DNA of 64,000 nt from Corynebacterium gottingense (GTDB lineage Bacteria; Actinomycetota; Actinomycetes; Mycobacteriales; Mycobacteriaceae): positions 1 to 64,000 of the forward strand of contig NZ_RDRE01000002.1 in the NCBI RefSeq assembly GCF_003693265.1, written 5' to 3'. The notes beneath the pieces were generated by a model. It saw nothing but the letters and a program-made list of their open reading frames with translations, had not been told where the DNA came from and ran no database searches. Numbering within the stretch: position 1 is the stretch's first letter; each line of letters opens with the position of its first letter. Below, in pieces: positions 44,337-52,612 of the stretch. The translations under genes were made by a program, and so were the position numbers.

Positions 44337-44364
44337 TTGATACATTCATTGTGCTTCTTATAAG
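44337..44364 (+). promoter_or_regulatory. SigA-type promoter of the DUF4185 gene
   Basis: TTGATA (44337-44342), a 16-base spacer and TATAAG (44359-44364). Transcription should begin near 44371, giving a leader of about 30 bases before the ATG at 44400. The region is unusually AT-rich for this window. Confidence 0.6.
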
Positions 44365-44399
44365 TGCCCTTACTCACCCCAAGTTTGAACAGAGACAGC

Positions 44400-45869
44400 A
44401 TGCACTCCTCTTCCCGCCGCCGCGCACTGCTGTGCGCCGCCGTCGCAAGTTCCATCGCCCTCTCCTCAGTCGCCGCCCCGCAGGCAGCCCAGGCGCAGAA
44501 GATTCAGCTTGAAGGCCCGGCTGACTTCCTGGATACCCTGGACAATGCAGAGGAGACGAGCGATGCGATCAGCTCCGACCCTGAATCCGCGGCGGAACTG
44601 CACGTCGAGAACTTTGCCGGCCAGGCGGCCGTAAAAGCCTCCCGCCCGGTGGCGATGCCAAACGGCACGACTGTCCAGGTCAAGGGCGACATCCTCGGCC
44701 CCTGGACGGAGGGCATCGGGATGGGCGCGACCGACCTCGGCGTGATGGCGCCGCTGGATGACCGCGAGTACGCGATGGTCTTCGGCGATTCCTTCACCGG
44801 CAAGGCGTTTGGCAAGGGCACCTGGATGAGCCCCACCGGCGTCATCGCCCAAACCGACAGCGACGGCTTCGTTACTGTTCAGCGCCCGATGAACAGCGGC
44901 AGCAAGGTGGAAAAGCTGATCAGCTACTACCAGGAGGGCAACCTCACGCTCATCCCGTCGGACATCATCAATATCGACGGCACGCTGTACATGCAGGCGA
45001 TGTGGAACAACGGCATCGGCAACGTGAGCAACACCCAGATCTGGAAGTCCACGTCCCGCGGTCGCGAGTGGACGTCGATCGGCTACACCGGCAACAGTTA
45101 CATGGGCGGCATGGGCGACCTGATCAGCTGGGAGGAGGGCGACGACGGCTACATCTACGCCGTCTCCTCCTCCTTCAAGCGCGCCGACCCGGTCTACCTG
45201 TCCCGCTTCAAGCTCGAGGACATCGACGATCGCACGAAGTGGGAGCTCTACGACCCGGACACGGACAACTGGACCGATGAGGCCGCCCCGATCTTGTCCA
45301 AGAATGTCCAGGCCGGCGAGATGAACCTGCGCTACATCCAGGGGTACTGGGTGCTGGTGATGTTCAATGACGCGACCGACGCGATCGAGGTGCGCATCTC
45401 GGACACGCTGGAGCGCGACTGGAACGACGTGCCGGTCTCCACCATTGCCAAGGCGGGAAGCTGGAGCGACAAGCAGTCCCCCACCAACTGGTCGCAGCCC
45501 TACGGCGGCTACATCGTTCCGGGCTCCACCATCGACAACTTGGACGTCGTCGTCTCGCAGTGGAATACCGACACCAACAAGCGCTACATGTCCACGCAGT
45601 TCAACGTGCGCGGGCTGGACACGTTCTACGGCATCGACTCGAGCAAGCTGCCGCCGCTGCGCGAGGTAGTCCCGGCAAAGGACGAGCCGACCGGCCGCGG
45701 TAATGGTGGCGGCGGTGGCGCGTCCCTGAGCGCCAACATGGATGAAGAGACGGAGCGCATCGTCACCATCGTCGGCGTGCTTGCCGGCATCGCCGCGCTC
45801 GCCGCGATGTCCTTCCCGTACTGGCGCGGGGCGCTCCCGCCGCAGCTGCGCGAGTTCCTGCACATCTAG
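44400..45869 (+). CDS. Secreted, membrane-anchored DUF4185 protein
   Basis: A 489-residue extracellular protein. The signal peptide (RRRALLCAAVASSIALSSVA, cleavage near AQAQ, residue about 33) is followed by a DUF4185 propeller-like domain (MGATDLGVMAPLDDREYAMVFGDSFTG; MWNNGIGNVSNTQIWKST) and a C-terminal Gly-rich linker, one transmembrane helix (IVTIVGVLAGIAALAAMSF) and a short tail. DUF4185 proteins are related to carbohydrate-active propellers and are common in corynebacterial envelopes; no enzymatic activity is established. The ATG at 44400 is the one that opens the signal peptide. It converges on the DyP gene. Confidence 0.8.
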   Translation: MHSSSRRRALLCAAVASSIALSSVAAPQAAQAQKIQLEGPADFLDTLDNAEETSDAISSDPESAAELHVENFAGQAAVKASRPVAMPNGTTVQVKGDILGPWTEGIGMGATDLGVMAPLDDREYAMVFGDSFTGKAFGKGTWMSPTGVIAQTDSDGFVTVQRPMNSGSKVEKLISYYQEGNLTLIPSDIINIDGTLYMQAMWNNGIGNVSNTQIWKSTSRGREWTSIGYTGNSYMGGMGDLISWEEGDDGYIYAVSSSFKRADPVYLSRFKLEDIDDRTKWELYDPDTDNWTDEAAPILSKNVQAGEMNLRYIQGYWVLVMFNDATDAIEVRISDTLERDWNDVPVSTIAKAGSWSDKQSPTNWSQPYGGYIVPGSTIDNLDVVVSQWNTDTNKRYMSTQFNVRGLDTFYGIDSSKLPPLREVVPAKDEPTGRGNGGGGGASLSANMDEETERIVTIVGVLAGIAALAAMSFPYWRGALPPQLREFLHI

Positions 45870-45893
45870 CTGCGCCGGGCGACGCGCCTCGCC

Positions 45894-46919
45894 CTACTCG
45901 CCGTAGATGACCTTGCCCTGCGAGGCCGTGGTGGCGGGCTGGGGCGCAGCCGGGGTCTCCTCCTCCGGGAGGAACTCCTGCTTGGCGTGGCTGGCAGCCT
46001 CCTCCAGGAACTTCGCGGAGGGGGCGAAGAAGTTCACGCCGGTGAGCGCCTCGGAGAAGTCCAGGATGCGGTCGTAGTTGCCTTCCGGCTCGCCGATGAA
46101 CATGCGGCGCAGCATGAGCTCGGTGATGCGCACATCCTTGGCGTAGCTCATGAAGTAGGTGCCCTGGTTGCCCATGGCGTCGCCGAAGCTCAGGTTGTTG
46201 CGCACGATCTCCAACGACTCGCCGTTCTCGTCCTTCACGGAGTTCAGCGCCACGTGGGAGTTGGCGGGCTTGACATCTTCGCCCATCTCCACGTCCGAGT
46301 GCTTGGTGCGACCGATGACCTTCTCCTGCTCCTCTACCGGCAGGTCGTTCCACGCCTTGAGGTTGTGGATGTACTTCTGCGCCACAATGTAGGAACCGCC
46401 GGCCCAGTCGCCGTCCTTGATCAGCGCGGTTTCCACGCCGGCCTGCCCGCGCGGGGACTCGGTGCCGTCGACAAAACCGAGCGGGTCACGGAAGTCCTGA
46501 TACTGGAACGCGTGGACCTCGTCGTACTCGGCCACCGCGCCCTCCAACTGCGCGTTGATACGCCGGGCGAGCTCGAACGCGACGTCGTACTCGTCGGCGC
46601 GAATGTGGAAGAAAAGGTCGCCGGGGGTGGACGGCGCGTGGTGCTTCGCCCCCTGCAGCTCGCGGAAGGGGTGCAGGCCCTCCGGCTTCGGGGTGGTGAA
46701 CAGGCGGTCCCACAGGTTCGCGCCGATGCCCACCACGGCGCTCAGCTGTGCCTCGGGCCAGCGGAACCCAACGCCGTTGACCAGGCCCTTCAGACCGGTG
46801 ATGACCTCGAGCGCCTGCTTCTCGGTGCCCTCGTTGAGCGTGACGGTGAGGAAGATCGCGTCCTTGGACTGAGGAAGGATGACAGTTTGCGAAACGTCTG
46901 CTGAGTACTTTTCGTTCAT
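45894..46919 (-). CDS. DyP-type heme peroxidase
   Basis: A 341-residue dye-decolourising peroxidase, class B-like. The distal motif GFVDGTESPRG (Asp of GxxDG) is at about residue 147, the probable proximal His in KPANSHVAL near 220, and the distal Arg in AKDVRITELMLRRMFIG. There is no Tat signal, so it is cytoplasmic or encapsulated; no encapsulin gene is in the window and the C-terminus (GKVIYGE) does not look like a known cargo peptide. It starts 25 bases after the MerR/TipA regulator gene and is presumably in its transcript. Confidence 0.9.
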   Translation of the reverse strand: MNEKYSADVSQTVILPQSKDAIFLTVTLNEGTEKQALEVITGLKGLVNGVGFRWPEAQLSAVVGIGANLWDRLFTTPKPEGLHPFRELQGAKHHAPSTPGDLFFHIRADEYDVAFELARRINAQLEGAVAEYDEVHAFQYQDFRDPLGFVDGTESPRGQAGVETALIKDGDWAGGSYIVAQKYIHNLKAWNDLPVEEQEKVIGRTKHSDVEMGEDVKPANSHVALNSVKDENGESLEIVRNNLSFGDAMGNQGTYFMSYAKDVRITELMLRRMFIGEPEGNYDRILDFSEALTGVNFFAPSAKFLEEAASHAKQEFLPEEETPAAPQPATTASQGKVIYGE

Positions 46920-46944
46920 GGCCCCTACCCTACGCGGTGGGTGC

Positions 46945-47706
46945 CTACCACTGCGGAGCGTCCAGATCCACGCCCGCGGCCTCGGCGTGCGTGGTGATGA
47001 GCTCGAGGAGGTAGTCCTGCGCGCCGTCGTATGCCTTGTGGAAGCGCTCGTCGCAGACGTACATGCGGGCGAGGATCAGCTGGCGCGCCGGGGTGACCTC
47101 GTACCACTGCGCGATCGAGTCGCGGTGTTTCGCCACAATGCGTTCTGCCTCCTCCGAGCCAGGTTCGACGCCTGCGTCGCGGGCGGCGACCAGCTCGGCG
47201 GCCAGCTCCTCCTGCTCGCGCTTGAGCTGTTCCGCCTTCGATGCATCCATGTTGGCCAGCGCGTCCTGGGACTGCTGCCACTCCGCGGTGTTGCCCCAGC
47301 GCTGCTGCGCCTCCTCCTGGTAGGCAGCGAACTCCTCGCCGAAATAGTACTTCATGTCAGACATGCTGAGCGTTCCTTTCTTGTGTTTGCGGATCAACGT
47401 CTCGACCGCGTCCAGCTGCGCCTCGAGGGAGTCACGCTGGTGCACCAGGGCCTCGCGGTGGGCGCTAAGGGCGCGTGCGAGGTGGGACGGGGAGGCGTCG
47501 AGAAGCACTGCGACCTGTGCGAGTGGGACCCCGATTCCCTGGTAGAGGGCAATCGCGGCGCCCCGCTCGAGGTCGGATGCGTGGTATAGGCGGTAGCCGG
47601 TGCTGGTGCGCTCCGGCTGCATGAGTCCGAGCGCCTCCCAGTGGCGCAGAGCTTTCGGCGTGACGCCGAGGATCTCGGCGGCCTCTCCGATGGTGGTTGC
47701 GGTCAT
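46945..47706 (-). CDS. MerR-family regulator with TipA-S ligand domain
   Basis: A 253-residue regulator. The N-terminal MerR DNA-binding domain (IGEAAEILGVTPKALRHWEALGLMQP, then TGYRLYHASDLERGAAIALY) is followed by a coiled coil (residues about 80-110) and a C-terminal TipAS domain (MKYYFGEEFAAYQEEAQQRWGNT). TipA proteins bind thiopeptides or other small molecules in the C-domain and twist MerR-type promoters. Its own upstream region has a 19-base-spaced promoter, so autoactivation of the regulator-peroxidase operon is likely. Confidence 0.88.
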   Translation of the reverse strand: MTATTIGEAAEILGVTPKALRHWEALGLMQPERTSTGYRLYHASDLERGAAIALYQGIGVPLAQVAVLLDASPSHLARALSAHREALVHQRDSLEAQLDAVETLIRKHKKGTLSMSDMKYYFGEEFAAYQEEAQQRWGNTAEWQQSQDALANMDASKAEQLKREQEELAAELVAARDAGVEPGSEEAERIVAKHRDSIAQWYEVTPARQLILARMYVCDERFHKAYDGAQDYLLELITTHAEAAGVDLDAPQW

Positions 47707-47713
47707 GGTGATC

Positions 47714-47744
47714 AGTGAACAGGTTGCCGTAGGGACAAGGTCAA
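47714..47744 (-). promoter_or_regulatory. MerR-type promoter with 19-base spacer
   Basis: On the minus strand TTGACC (47739-47744) and TTCACT (47714-47719) are separated by 19 bases that contain a small dyad TTG-N9-CAA. Over-long spacers of 19-20 bases are the hallmark of promoters activated by MerR proteins. The regulator ATG follows eight bases later. Confidence 0.6.
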
Positions 47745-48478
47745 GCGGACGGGCGCGGCACCCAGACCCAGCCCTCTTCCGCGACGAGTTCCGCCTGGTC
47801 AGACGGCGGTGCTATGCAACGCCCGGCACGCACCTCTCGCGCGACGAGCGCGGCAATGACCGCGTCGAGGCAGTCCGCATTCTCGACGGCACGGCGCTGC
47901 ATCCCACCCCAGTCCAGCTCGAAGCGCTCGGTGAGTCCCGCCGCAATCTCCTCGCGAGCACCGCGCCCCGCGACGTCCGCGCCCTTGTACCCGCGGTGGC
48001 GCAGCCCCCACTGCTTCAGCGCAGCCGCCGGATAGACCTCGGCGACCCGGCCGCGCCCGGCGCGGTCCACGTTGGCGCCCGCCGCGCGCAACCGCGACTC
48101 CACGCCGGCCCAGCGCAGCGCCGGGTGCGCGATGCGCTCGGCGGCCACCGGCAGCGGGGTCACCCCGGCGTTGCGGCGCACCTCTAGGTCGGTGAAGCGG
48201 TTGACCAAGCGGCGGCGCTCGTCCGGGCCGTAGGTCGCCGGGGCAGCCATGCGCTGGTCCGCGTGCGCACTCACGAACTCCCGAAACGCGCGCGGCCATC
48301 CGACGGGCACGTCCACGCCGGTGAGCTCGGCGCCGGTCACGAGTGCGATGAGGGTGGCGTCGGTGGCGGAGGCGGTGGCGTCGACAAGCGTGAGCCCGGC
48401 GGGCGTTTCCTGGATGGTTGCGGTGCCGGTCTTGGCCGGGTCGGCGGCGAGGTCAATGCCGGAGAAGGTGCGGTTCAT
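47741..48478 (-). CDS. DUF429 family protein (predicted RNase H-like nuclease)
   Basis: A 245-residue protein matching DUF429: FSGIDLAADPAKTGTATI at the N-terminus (first acidic site of an RNase H-like fold), LTGVDVPVGWP near residue 55, VAEVYPAAALKQWGLR and a late ENADCLDAVIAALVARE. The conserved Asp/Glu placement suggests a metal-dependent nuclease fold, but no activity is established for the family. The ATG at 48478 is chosen over upstream in-frame starts. It is divergent from the MFS exporter gene with 41 bases between starts. Confidence 0.78.
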   Translation of the reverse strand: MNRTFSGIDLAADPAKTGTATIQETPAGLTLVDATASATDATLIALVTGAELTGVDVPVGWPRAFREFVSAHADQRMAAPATYGPDERRRLVNRFTDLEVRRNAGVTPLPVAAERIAHPALRWAGVESRLRAAGANVDRAGRGRVAEVYPAAALKQWGLRHRGYKGADVAGRGAREEIAAGLTERFELDWGGMQRRAVENADCLDAVIAALVAREVRAGRCIAPPSDQAELVAEEGWVWVPRPSA

Positions 48479-48519
48479 GCGAGAAAGCATATTGCGCGCC
48501 GCGGGGTAGAGTGTCCGAG

Positions 48520-49962
48520 GTGACGCAACAACGATCCCCCTGGCCCGCATTGTGGTCCATGATGCTGGGCTTTTTCATGATCCTGGTCGATTCGACGATC
48601 GTTTCCGTAGCGATCCCCGCGATCACCGCCGGGCTCGGCGCGAGCTACAGCTCGGTGATCTGGGTCAACAGCGCGTACCTGCTCGCGTACGCGGTGCCGC
48701 TGCTGATCACCGGCAGACTTGGCGACCGCTTCGGCCCCCGCGCCCTCTACATCTCCGGCCTCGCACTCTTCACGCTGTCCTCGCTGGCGTGCGGACTGGC
48801 CGGCACAATCGAGGCGCTCATCGTCGCCCGCGTCTTCCAAGGCCTCGGCGGCGCGATGGTCACCCCGCAGACGATGGCGGTGATGATCCGTACCTTCAGC
48901 CCCCACGAGCGCGGCAGCGCCATGGGTGTCTGGGGCGCGACCGCGGGTGTCGCCACCATCGTCGGCCCGCTGTTGGGCGGGCTGCTTGTCGACGCTTCCG
49001 GCTGGCCCTGGATCTTCTTTGTCAACGTCCCCATCGGCGTGATCGGCCTGGTGCTCGCGTGGATTTACGTCCCGCGCCTCGAGCTCACCTCCCGCAGCCT
49101 CGACTGGCTCGGCGTGGTGCTGAGCGCAGCGGGCATGTTCTGCCTCATCCTGGGCATCCAAGAGGGTGAGCGCTTCGACTGGGACTGGCGCGCGCTCGGC
49201 CTCATCGCGGCCGGCCTTGTCCTGCTCGGTGCGTTCGTTGCCTGGCAGTCGCGCACGCGTCGCGACGCACTTGTGCCCCTCGCCCTCTTTGCGGACCGCA
49301 ACTTCTCGCTCTCCGCGGTCACGATCGCCACGGTGGGCTTTACCGTGTCGACGTACATGATTCCGTGGATGATCTACATCCAGTCCGTCCAGGGCTTCTC
49401 CCCCACCCGCGCCGCGCTCCTTCTCGTGCCCGCGGGGCTGGTCTCGGGCGTGCTGTCGCCCTGGATTGGCAAGCTCACCAACACGCACCAGCCCAAGCCA
49501 TTCGCCATCGCGGGCCTGACCATGTTGGGCCTTTCGGTGGCGATGACCGCCTGGATCGCCGACCCGACGATCAGCCCGTACTGGCTGCTCGCCATCTCCG
49601 TGCTCAACGGCGTGGCGAACTCGATGGTGTGGGGACCGCTGTCCATGATTGCCACGCGCAACCTCGCGCCCGCGCTCGCCGGCGCCGGCTCCAGCGTGTA
49701 CAACACGCTGCGCCAGGTGGGCGCCGTCATTGGCTCCGCCGCGATCGCCGCGCTCATGGACGCGCAGCTCAACGCCCAGCTCGGCCCCGGCGCGGGCGAG
49801 GCTTCCGTCGGCGGCGCCGGTGCGAGCAGCGGGATGCCGGCGGCGCTCCACGCCCCGTTCGCACTCGCCATGTCACACTCGCTGCTCCTCCCGGCCGCAG
49901 TCTCGCTGCTGGGTGCCGTGATGGCCTGCTTCTTCGCACGAACGAAGAGCTGGAACGACTAG
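48520..49962 (+). CDS. MFS multidrug exporter, DHA2 (EmrB/QacA) family
   Basis: A 480-residue membrane protein with about 14 helices. Helix 1 carries LGFFMILVDSTIVSVAIPAI (the DSTIVNVALP-type motif of DHA2), then the motif A loop GRLGDRFGPRALY and motif C GVWGATAGVATIVGPLLGG. It should export a drug or metabolite by proton antiport. The GTG at 48520 is favoured because TAGAGT (48507-48512) would place transcription at it; a GTG at 48511 overlaps that hexamer. It is divergent from DUF429 and no regulator adjoins it. Confidence 0.9.
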   Translation: MTQQRSPWPALWSMMLGFFMILVDSTIVSVAIPAITAGLGASYSSVIWVNSAYLLAYAVPLLITGRLGDRFGPRALYISGLALFTLSSLACGLAGTIEALIVARVFQGLGGAMVTPQTMAVMIRTFSPHERGSAMGVWGATAGVATIVGPLLGGLLVDASGWPWIFFVNVPIGVIGLVLAWIYVPRLELTSRSLDWLGVVLSAAGMFCLILGIQEGERFDWDWRALGLIAAGLVLLGAFVAWQSRTRRDALVPLALFADRNFSLSAVTIATVGFTVSTYMIPWMIYIQSVQGFSPTRAALLLVPAGLVSGVLSPWIGKLTNTHQPKPFAIAGLTMLGLSVAMTAWIADPTISPYWLLAISVLNGVANSMVWGPLSMIATRNLAPALAGAGSSVYNTLRQVGAVIGSAAIAALMDAQLNAQLGPGAGEASVGGAGASSGMPAALHAPFALAMSHSLLLPAAVSLLGAVMACFFARTKSWND

Positions 49963-50105
49963 GCGCCCTACGGCAGTTGTCGCATCCAACCACCCCACGC
50001 TCGCACACTCGTACGAATCATTGGTGGAATGTCGGTCCTGGTATTCGCTCCTCCCGCTAGTCCCCACCCCGAGAGTCACACCGCACCGCAAAGGAAGGAA
50101 GCACC

Positions 50106-50649
50106 ATGACCGAGCATCCCAGCATTCGCGTTGGCGTCCGCGAGCGATCCTGCGCCTCGTCCCGGTTGAGCATTCACTTCGCCGAGGGCTACCTCAGCGT
50201 CGACGAACTTGATGAGCGGGCTCAGCGTGTTGCAGCCGCTACCACCCAAGGAGAGCTAGACGGCGTTTTCAGTGACCTGCCTTCACCGCCGACCCAGGAG
50301 GAGCTCAAGGAACTGAAACGGGCCAGGTCCCTGACCGCGTTTCCCCGCGAGAGGGAATTGGAGAACAAGCTGTTCCGCCGGGAAATTCGGGGACTCCGCC
50401 CTTTGCCTTACATTCGGCCTCGGTACCGCATTGTTTTTCCTGCTCAAGTTCGGGTTCGGCATAAGTTTCGCCTGGCTGGCGTGGCCAATCATCGGACTCC
50501 CCTGCATTGCGATTGTGGCATCCGCTGGCCGCACTCGAGAGGAAGATGCAATCAACAAGGAATTGCAGCAGTTGGTAGACCTCGAACACGCTGAGAAGGT
50601 CGAGAGACTCCACATCGCATACGATCGCCAGCAAAGGCTCGGCCTCTAG
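50106..50649 (+). pseudogene. DUF1707 membrane protein, frameshifted
   Basis: The first 97 codons (MTEHPSIRVGVRERSCASSR; HFAEGYLSVDELDERAQRVA) are a DUF1707 domain similar to the next gene. After about 50395 the frame turns into junk, while the plus-one frame continues exactly where the paralogue does: ALCLTFGLGTALFFLLKF and IAWPIIG-type membrane segments, then KVERLHIAYDRQQRLGL to a TAG at 50647-50649. One extra base near 50390-50400 explains it. Shine-Dalgarno AAGGAAGG precedes the ATG. Without the shift the protein would be about 180 residues, equal to its neighbour. A sequencing error is possible. Confidence 0.75.
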
Positions 50650-50737
50650 GGAGACTGACTCAATAAGTCTCGGTGGGCTGCAATACACGCCTTAAGTTAG
50701 GGTGTCGGAAGCAGTTCCCGAACGAAAGGATGTCCCC

Positions 50738-51268
50738 GTGGCCGAGAGTCCCGAGATGCGTATCGGCGACCCAGAGCGTACCTCCGCCCTCGACCGCCTC
50801 GGCGAGCACTTCGCCGACGGCTACCTCGACGTCGCCGAGTTCGACGCCCGCACCGCCCGCGCCGCGTCCGCAACCACTCGCGGTGAGCTCGCTGCGCTTT
50901 TCAGCGACCTCCCGCACCCCTCCAGCGGCGGCATCCTCGAGCAGCGCGACGATTCCCCCTCGGTAAACGCAGCGCGCGAGGCGGAGCTCGAGCGAAAGCT
51001 GAAGGTGAAGCGCAACTGCGATATTGCTGCAGGCGCCATCGTCAGCTGCGGTGCGGCCGTGTTTTTCCTGCTGCAGTTCGCCTTCCACGTGTCGCTGGCC
51101 TGGGTCGCCTGGCCGGTCGCGGCCATTGCGGCACTCGCGGTTTACACCATCGCCGGAATCTCCGATGAAGAGTACGACGTGCTCGAAGAGATAGAGAAGA
51201 AGGATAAGTCGGAGCGGGCGGAGCGACTCCGCATCGCCTACGAGCGCCGCAAGGAGCTGGGCAAGTAG
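50738..51268 (+). CDS. DUF1707 domain membrane protein
   Basis: A 176-residue protein. Residues about 8-60 are the actinobacterial DUF1707 domain (MRIGDPERTSALDRLGEHFADGYLDV, AEFDARTARAASATTRGEL), followed by a charged region, two transmembrane helices (DIAAGAIVSCGAAVFFLLQF; LAWVAWPVAAIAALAVYTIA) and a coiled Lys/Glu-rich tail. Function is unknown. The GTG at 50738 is used because GAAAGGA lies seven bases upstream; a GTG at 50702 precedes that site. It is the intact copy of a tandem pair. Confidence 0.8.
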   Translation: MAESPEMRIGDPERTSALDRLGEHFADGYLDVAEFDARTARAASATTRGELAALFSDLPHPSSGGILEQRDDSPSVNAAREAELERKLKVKRNCDIAAGAIVSCGAAVFFLLQFAFHVSLAWVAWPVAAIAALAVYTIAGISDEEYDVLEEIEKKDKSERAERLRIAYERRKELGK

Positions 51269-51290
51269 ACTCCCCTCAACGCACCAACAT

Positions 51291-51311
51291 GTGTACAGGC
51301 TGCTTGTACAC
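51291..51311. promoter_or_regulatory. Perfect dyad operator before the lipoprotein gene
   Basis: GTGTACA (51291-51297), seven bases, TGTACAC (51305-51311): a perfect 7-base inverted repeat, centres 14 bases apart. It overlaps a -10-like TACACT (51307-51312) that ends eight bases before the GTG start. A dimeric repressor of the GntR, TetR or MarR type would fit. The regulator is not in this window. Confidence 0.6.
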
Positions 51312-51319
51312 TGTGGCGT

Positions 51320-52456
51320 GTGAACCTTCGACGCCTTCCTGCCCCCACGAGCGCGCTTCTCGTTGCTGCGCTCACCGCCGTCTCCCTTACCGCCTGCAGC
51401 TCCGGCGACGGGGAGCGCGAAACCGTCGTGGTGAAGTCCACGACCTTTGTGAACCCGGACGGGTCCGAGGTCGATCCCGAGGACTTCCCCGAGTGGGCGA
51501 AGGAACCCAGCTCTTCGCAGCAGTCCGGCGAGGGCGATTGGAAGAGCGAGTACGAGAACGTCATCGCGCACCCGGACGAGTACGCATTTGACACCGACGC
51601 GCTGGTAGAGCCCACGGGCAAGTACAGCTACGCCCTGATCGAAGCAACCGGCGACGGGACGCCCGAGCTGCTGCTGAAGAAGGACTCGCGCGAGTTCGCG
51701 CCCGTGTTGGTCTTTCACCTGGATGAGGAGGGCAAGGCCCGCCCCTCGTCGCCGGTGTTGTTGGACGGGGTGCGCTCCGCTGGCGGCAGCCGCGCTGCGG
51801 TGTTCGCGTCCGCGTCGCAAAACGGCCTCTACCAGGAGGACCACTACTCCACCCAACCGGATGCGAACTTCCAGCTCTACTCCGTCGACGGCGACACGTT
51901 GACCAAGGTTGGTGCCCCAGAGGAAGCCCACATCGATGCCATCCCGGAGAAGTACCAGCAGATCACATGGACCTCGACGACCGATCCGTCGGCGCTGCAG
52001 CAGGGGGCACCTGCGGCAGCAGCCCCGGCAGAAGGTGCGCAAGATGAAGCTCCCGCGGATGACATGGTTCTCGGCGAAGGTGAGTTCGTGGGCACCGTCG
52101 AGGAGCTCACCATCGAGGAAGCACTGGCCCAAGCTGGCGCTGATGATCCGTCAGCGCCTGAATCCGGCAGCAAGTACTGGGTGCTGCACTTCGATGGCCC
52201 ACAGGATATCTCGGCAAACAAGGGCGGGTCGCGGGGGCCGGTGACGCAAACTACGGAGTACATGCGTTTGGGGTACTCGGAGATCACCTCCTACGGAAAT
52301 CATGAGGCCGGTACTGAGTGGGCACAGTACGTGGGCAAGCGCGTGAAAGTTTCGCTCGATCCCAGCACGTTGTCGTGGCCAAGTGACGTGAGCTACCCAC
52401 TCGGGTCACTCAGGTTCACCTCCGAAGGAGCAGACTACGAGGTCACTGAACTCTAG
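51320..52456 (+). CDS. Putative lipoprotein of unknown function
   Basis: A 378-residue lipoprotein: signal RRLPAPTSALLVAALTAVSLTAC with lipidated Cys at about residue 26. The exported part begins with acidic Ser/Gly-rich sequence, contains a region reminiscent of VCBS/FG-GAP-like readout (YALIEATGDGTPELLLKKDSREF), an Ala/Pro/Glu linker near residues 235-250 and a C-terminal beta-rich domain (SKYWVLHFDGPQDIS; GSRGPVTQTTEYMRLGY). No known family is assigned. The GTG at 51320 lies at the predicted transcription start, so the message may be leaderless and controlled by the dyad just upstream. Confidence 0.7.
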   Translation: MNLRRLPAPTSALLVAALTAVSLTACSSGDGERETVVVKSTTFVNPDGSEVDPEDFPEWAKEPSSSQQSGEGDWKSEYENVIAHPDEYAFDTDALVEPTGKYSYALIEATGDGTPELLLKKDSREFAPVLVFHLDEEGKARPSSPVLLDGVRSAGGSRAAVFASASQNGLYQEDHYSTQPDANFQLYSVDGDTLTKVGAPEEAHIDAIPEKYQQITWTSTTDPSALQQGAPAAAAPAEGAQDEAPADDMVLGEGEFVGTVEELTIEEALAQAGADDPSAPESGSKYWVLHFDGPQDISANKGGSRGPVTQTTEYMRLGYSEITSYGNHEAGTEWAQYVGKRVKVSLDPSTLSWPSDVSYPLGSLRFTSEGADYEVTEL

Positions 52457-52481
52457 GCGCGTACGAGTCTCGGAAGCGGGA

Positions 52482-52492
52482 CGTCGATAAGC
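52482..52492 (+). repeat. Intergenic copy of the over-represented 11-mer
   Basis: CGTCGATAAGC lies 26 bases after the lipoprotein stop and 120 bases before the nucleotidase gene, in non-coding sequence. Confidence 0.8.
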
Positions 52493-52539
52493 TCCAAGCC
52501 CCAACGGTCACCCGAAATTTACCGGCAGGTCACCCTGCG

Positions 52540-52562
52540 GAAAGCAAGGCTTTCTAAGTTTT
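52540..52562 (+). terminator. Weak terminator hairpin after the lipoprotein gene
   Basis: GAAAGC-AAG-GCTTTC (52540-52554) followed by TAAGTTTT. The stem is only six bases and AT-rich, so efficiency is uncertain; it lies about 85 bases after the stop codon. Confidence 0.4.
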
Positions 52563-52612
52563 AGGACAGCATTTTGTACTGCCCCCACCAGTTCGTCAGA
52601 AAGGCCTCGCCC

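Noticed and set aside
41672..44512. Long open frame of about 946 codons on the plus strand opposite fdhA
   Set aside because: It is a GC-skew shadow of the fdhA codons, with no domain signature and Arg/Val/Leu-heavy composition.
52501..52535. PhoR/PhoB box before the secreted nucleotidase gene
   Set aside because: The AT-rich bases there do not form the paired direct repeats needed to support a phosphate box.
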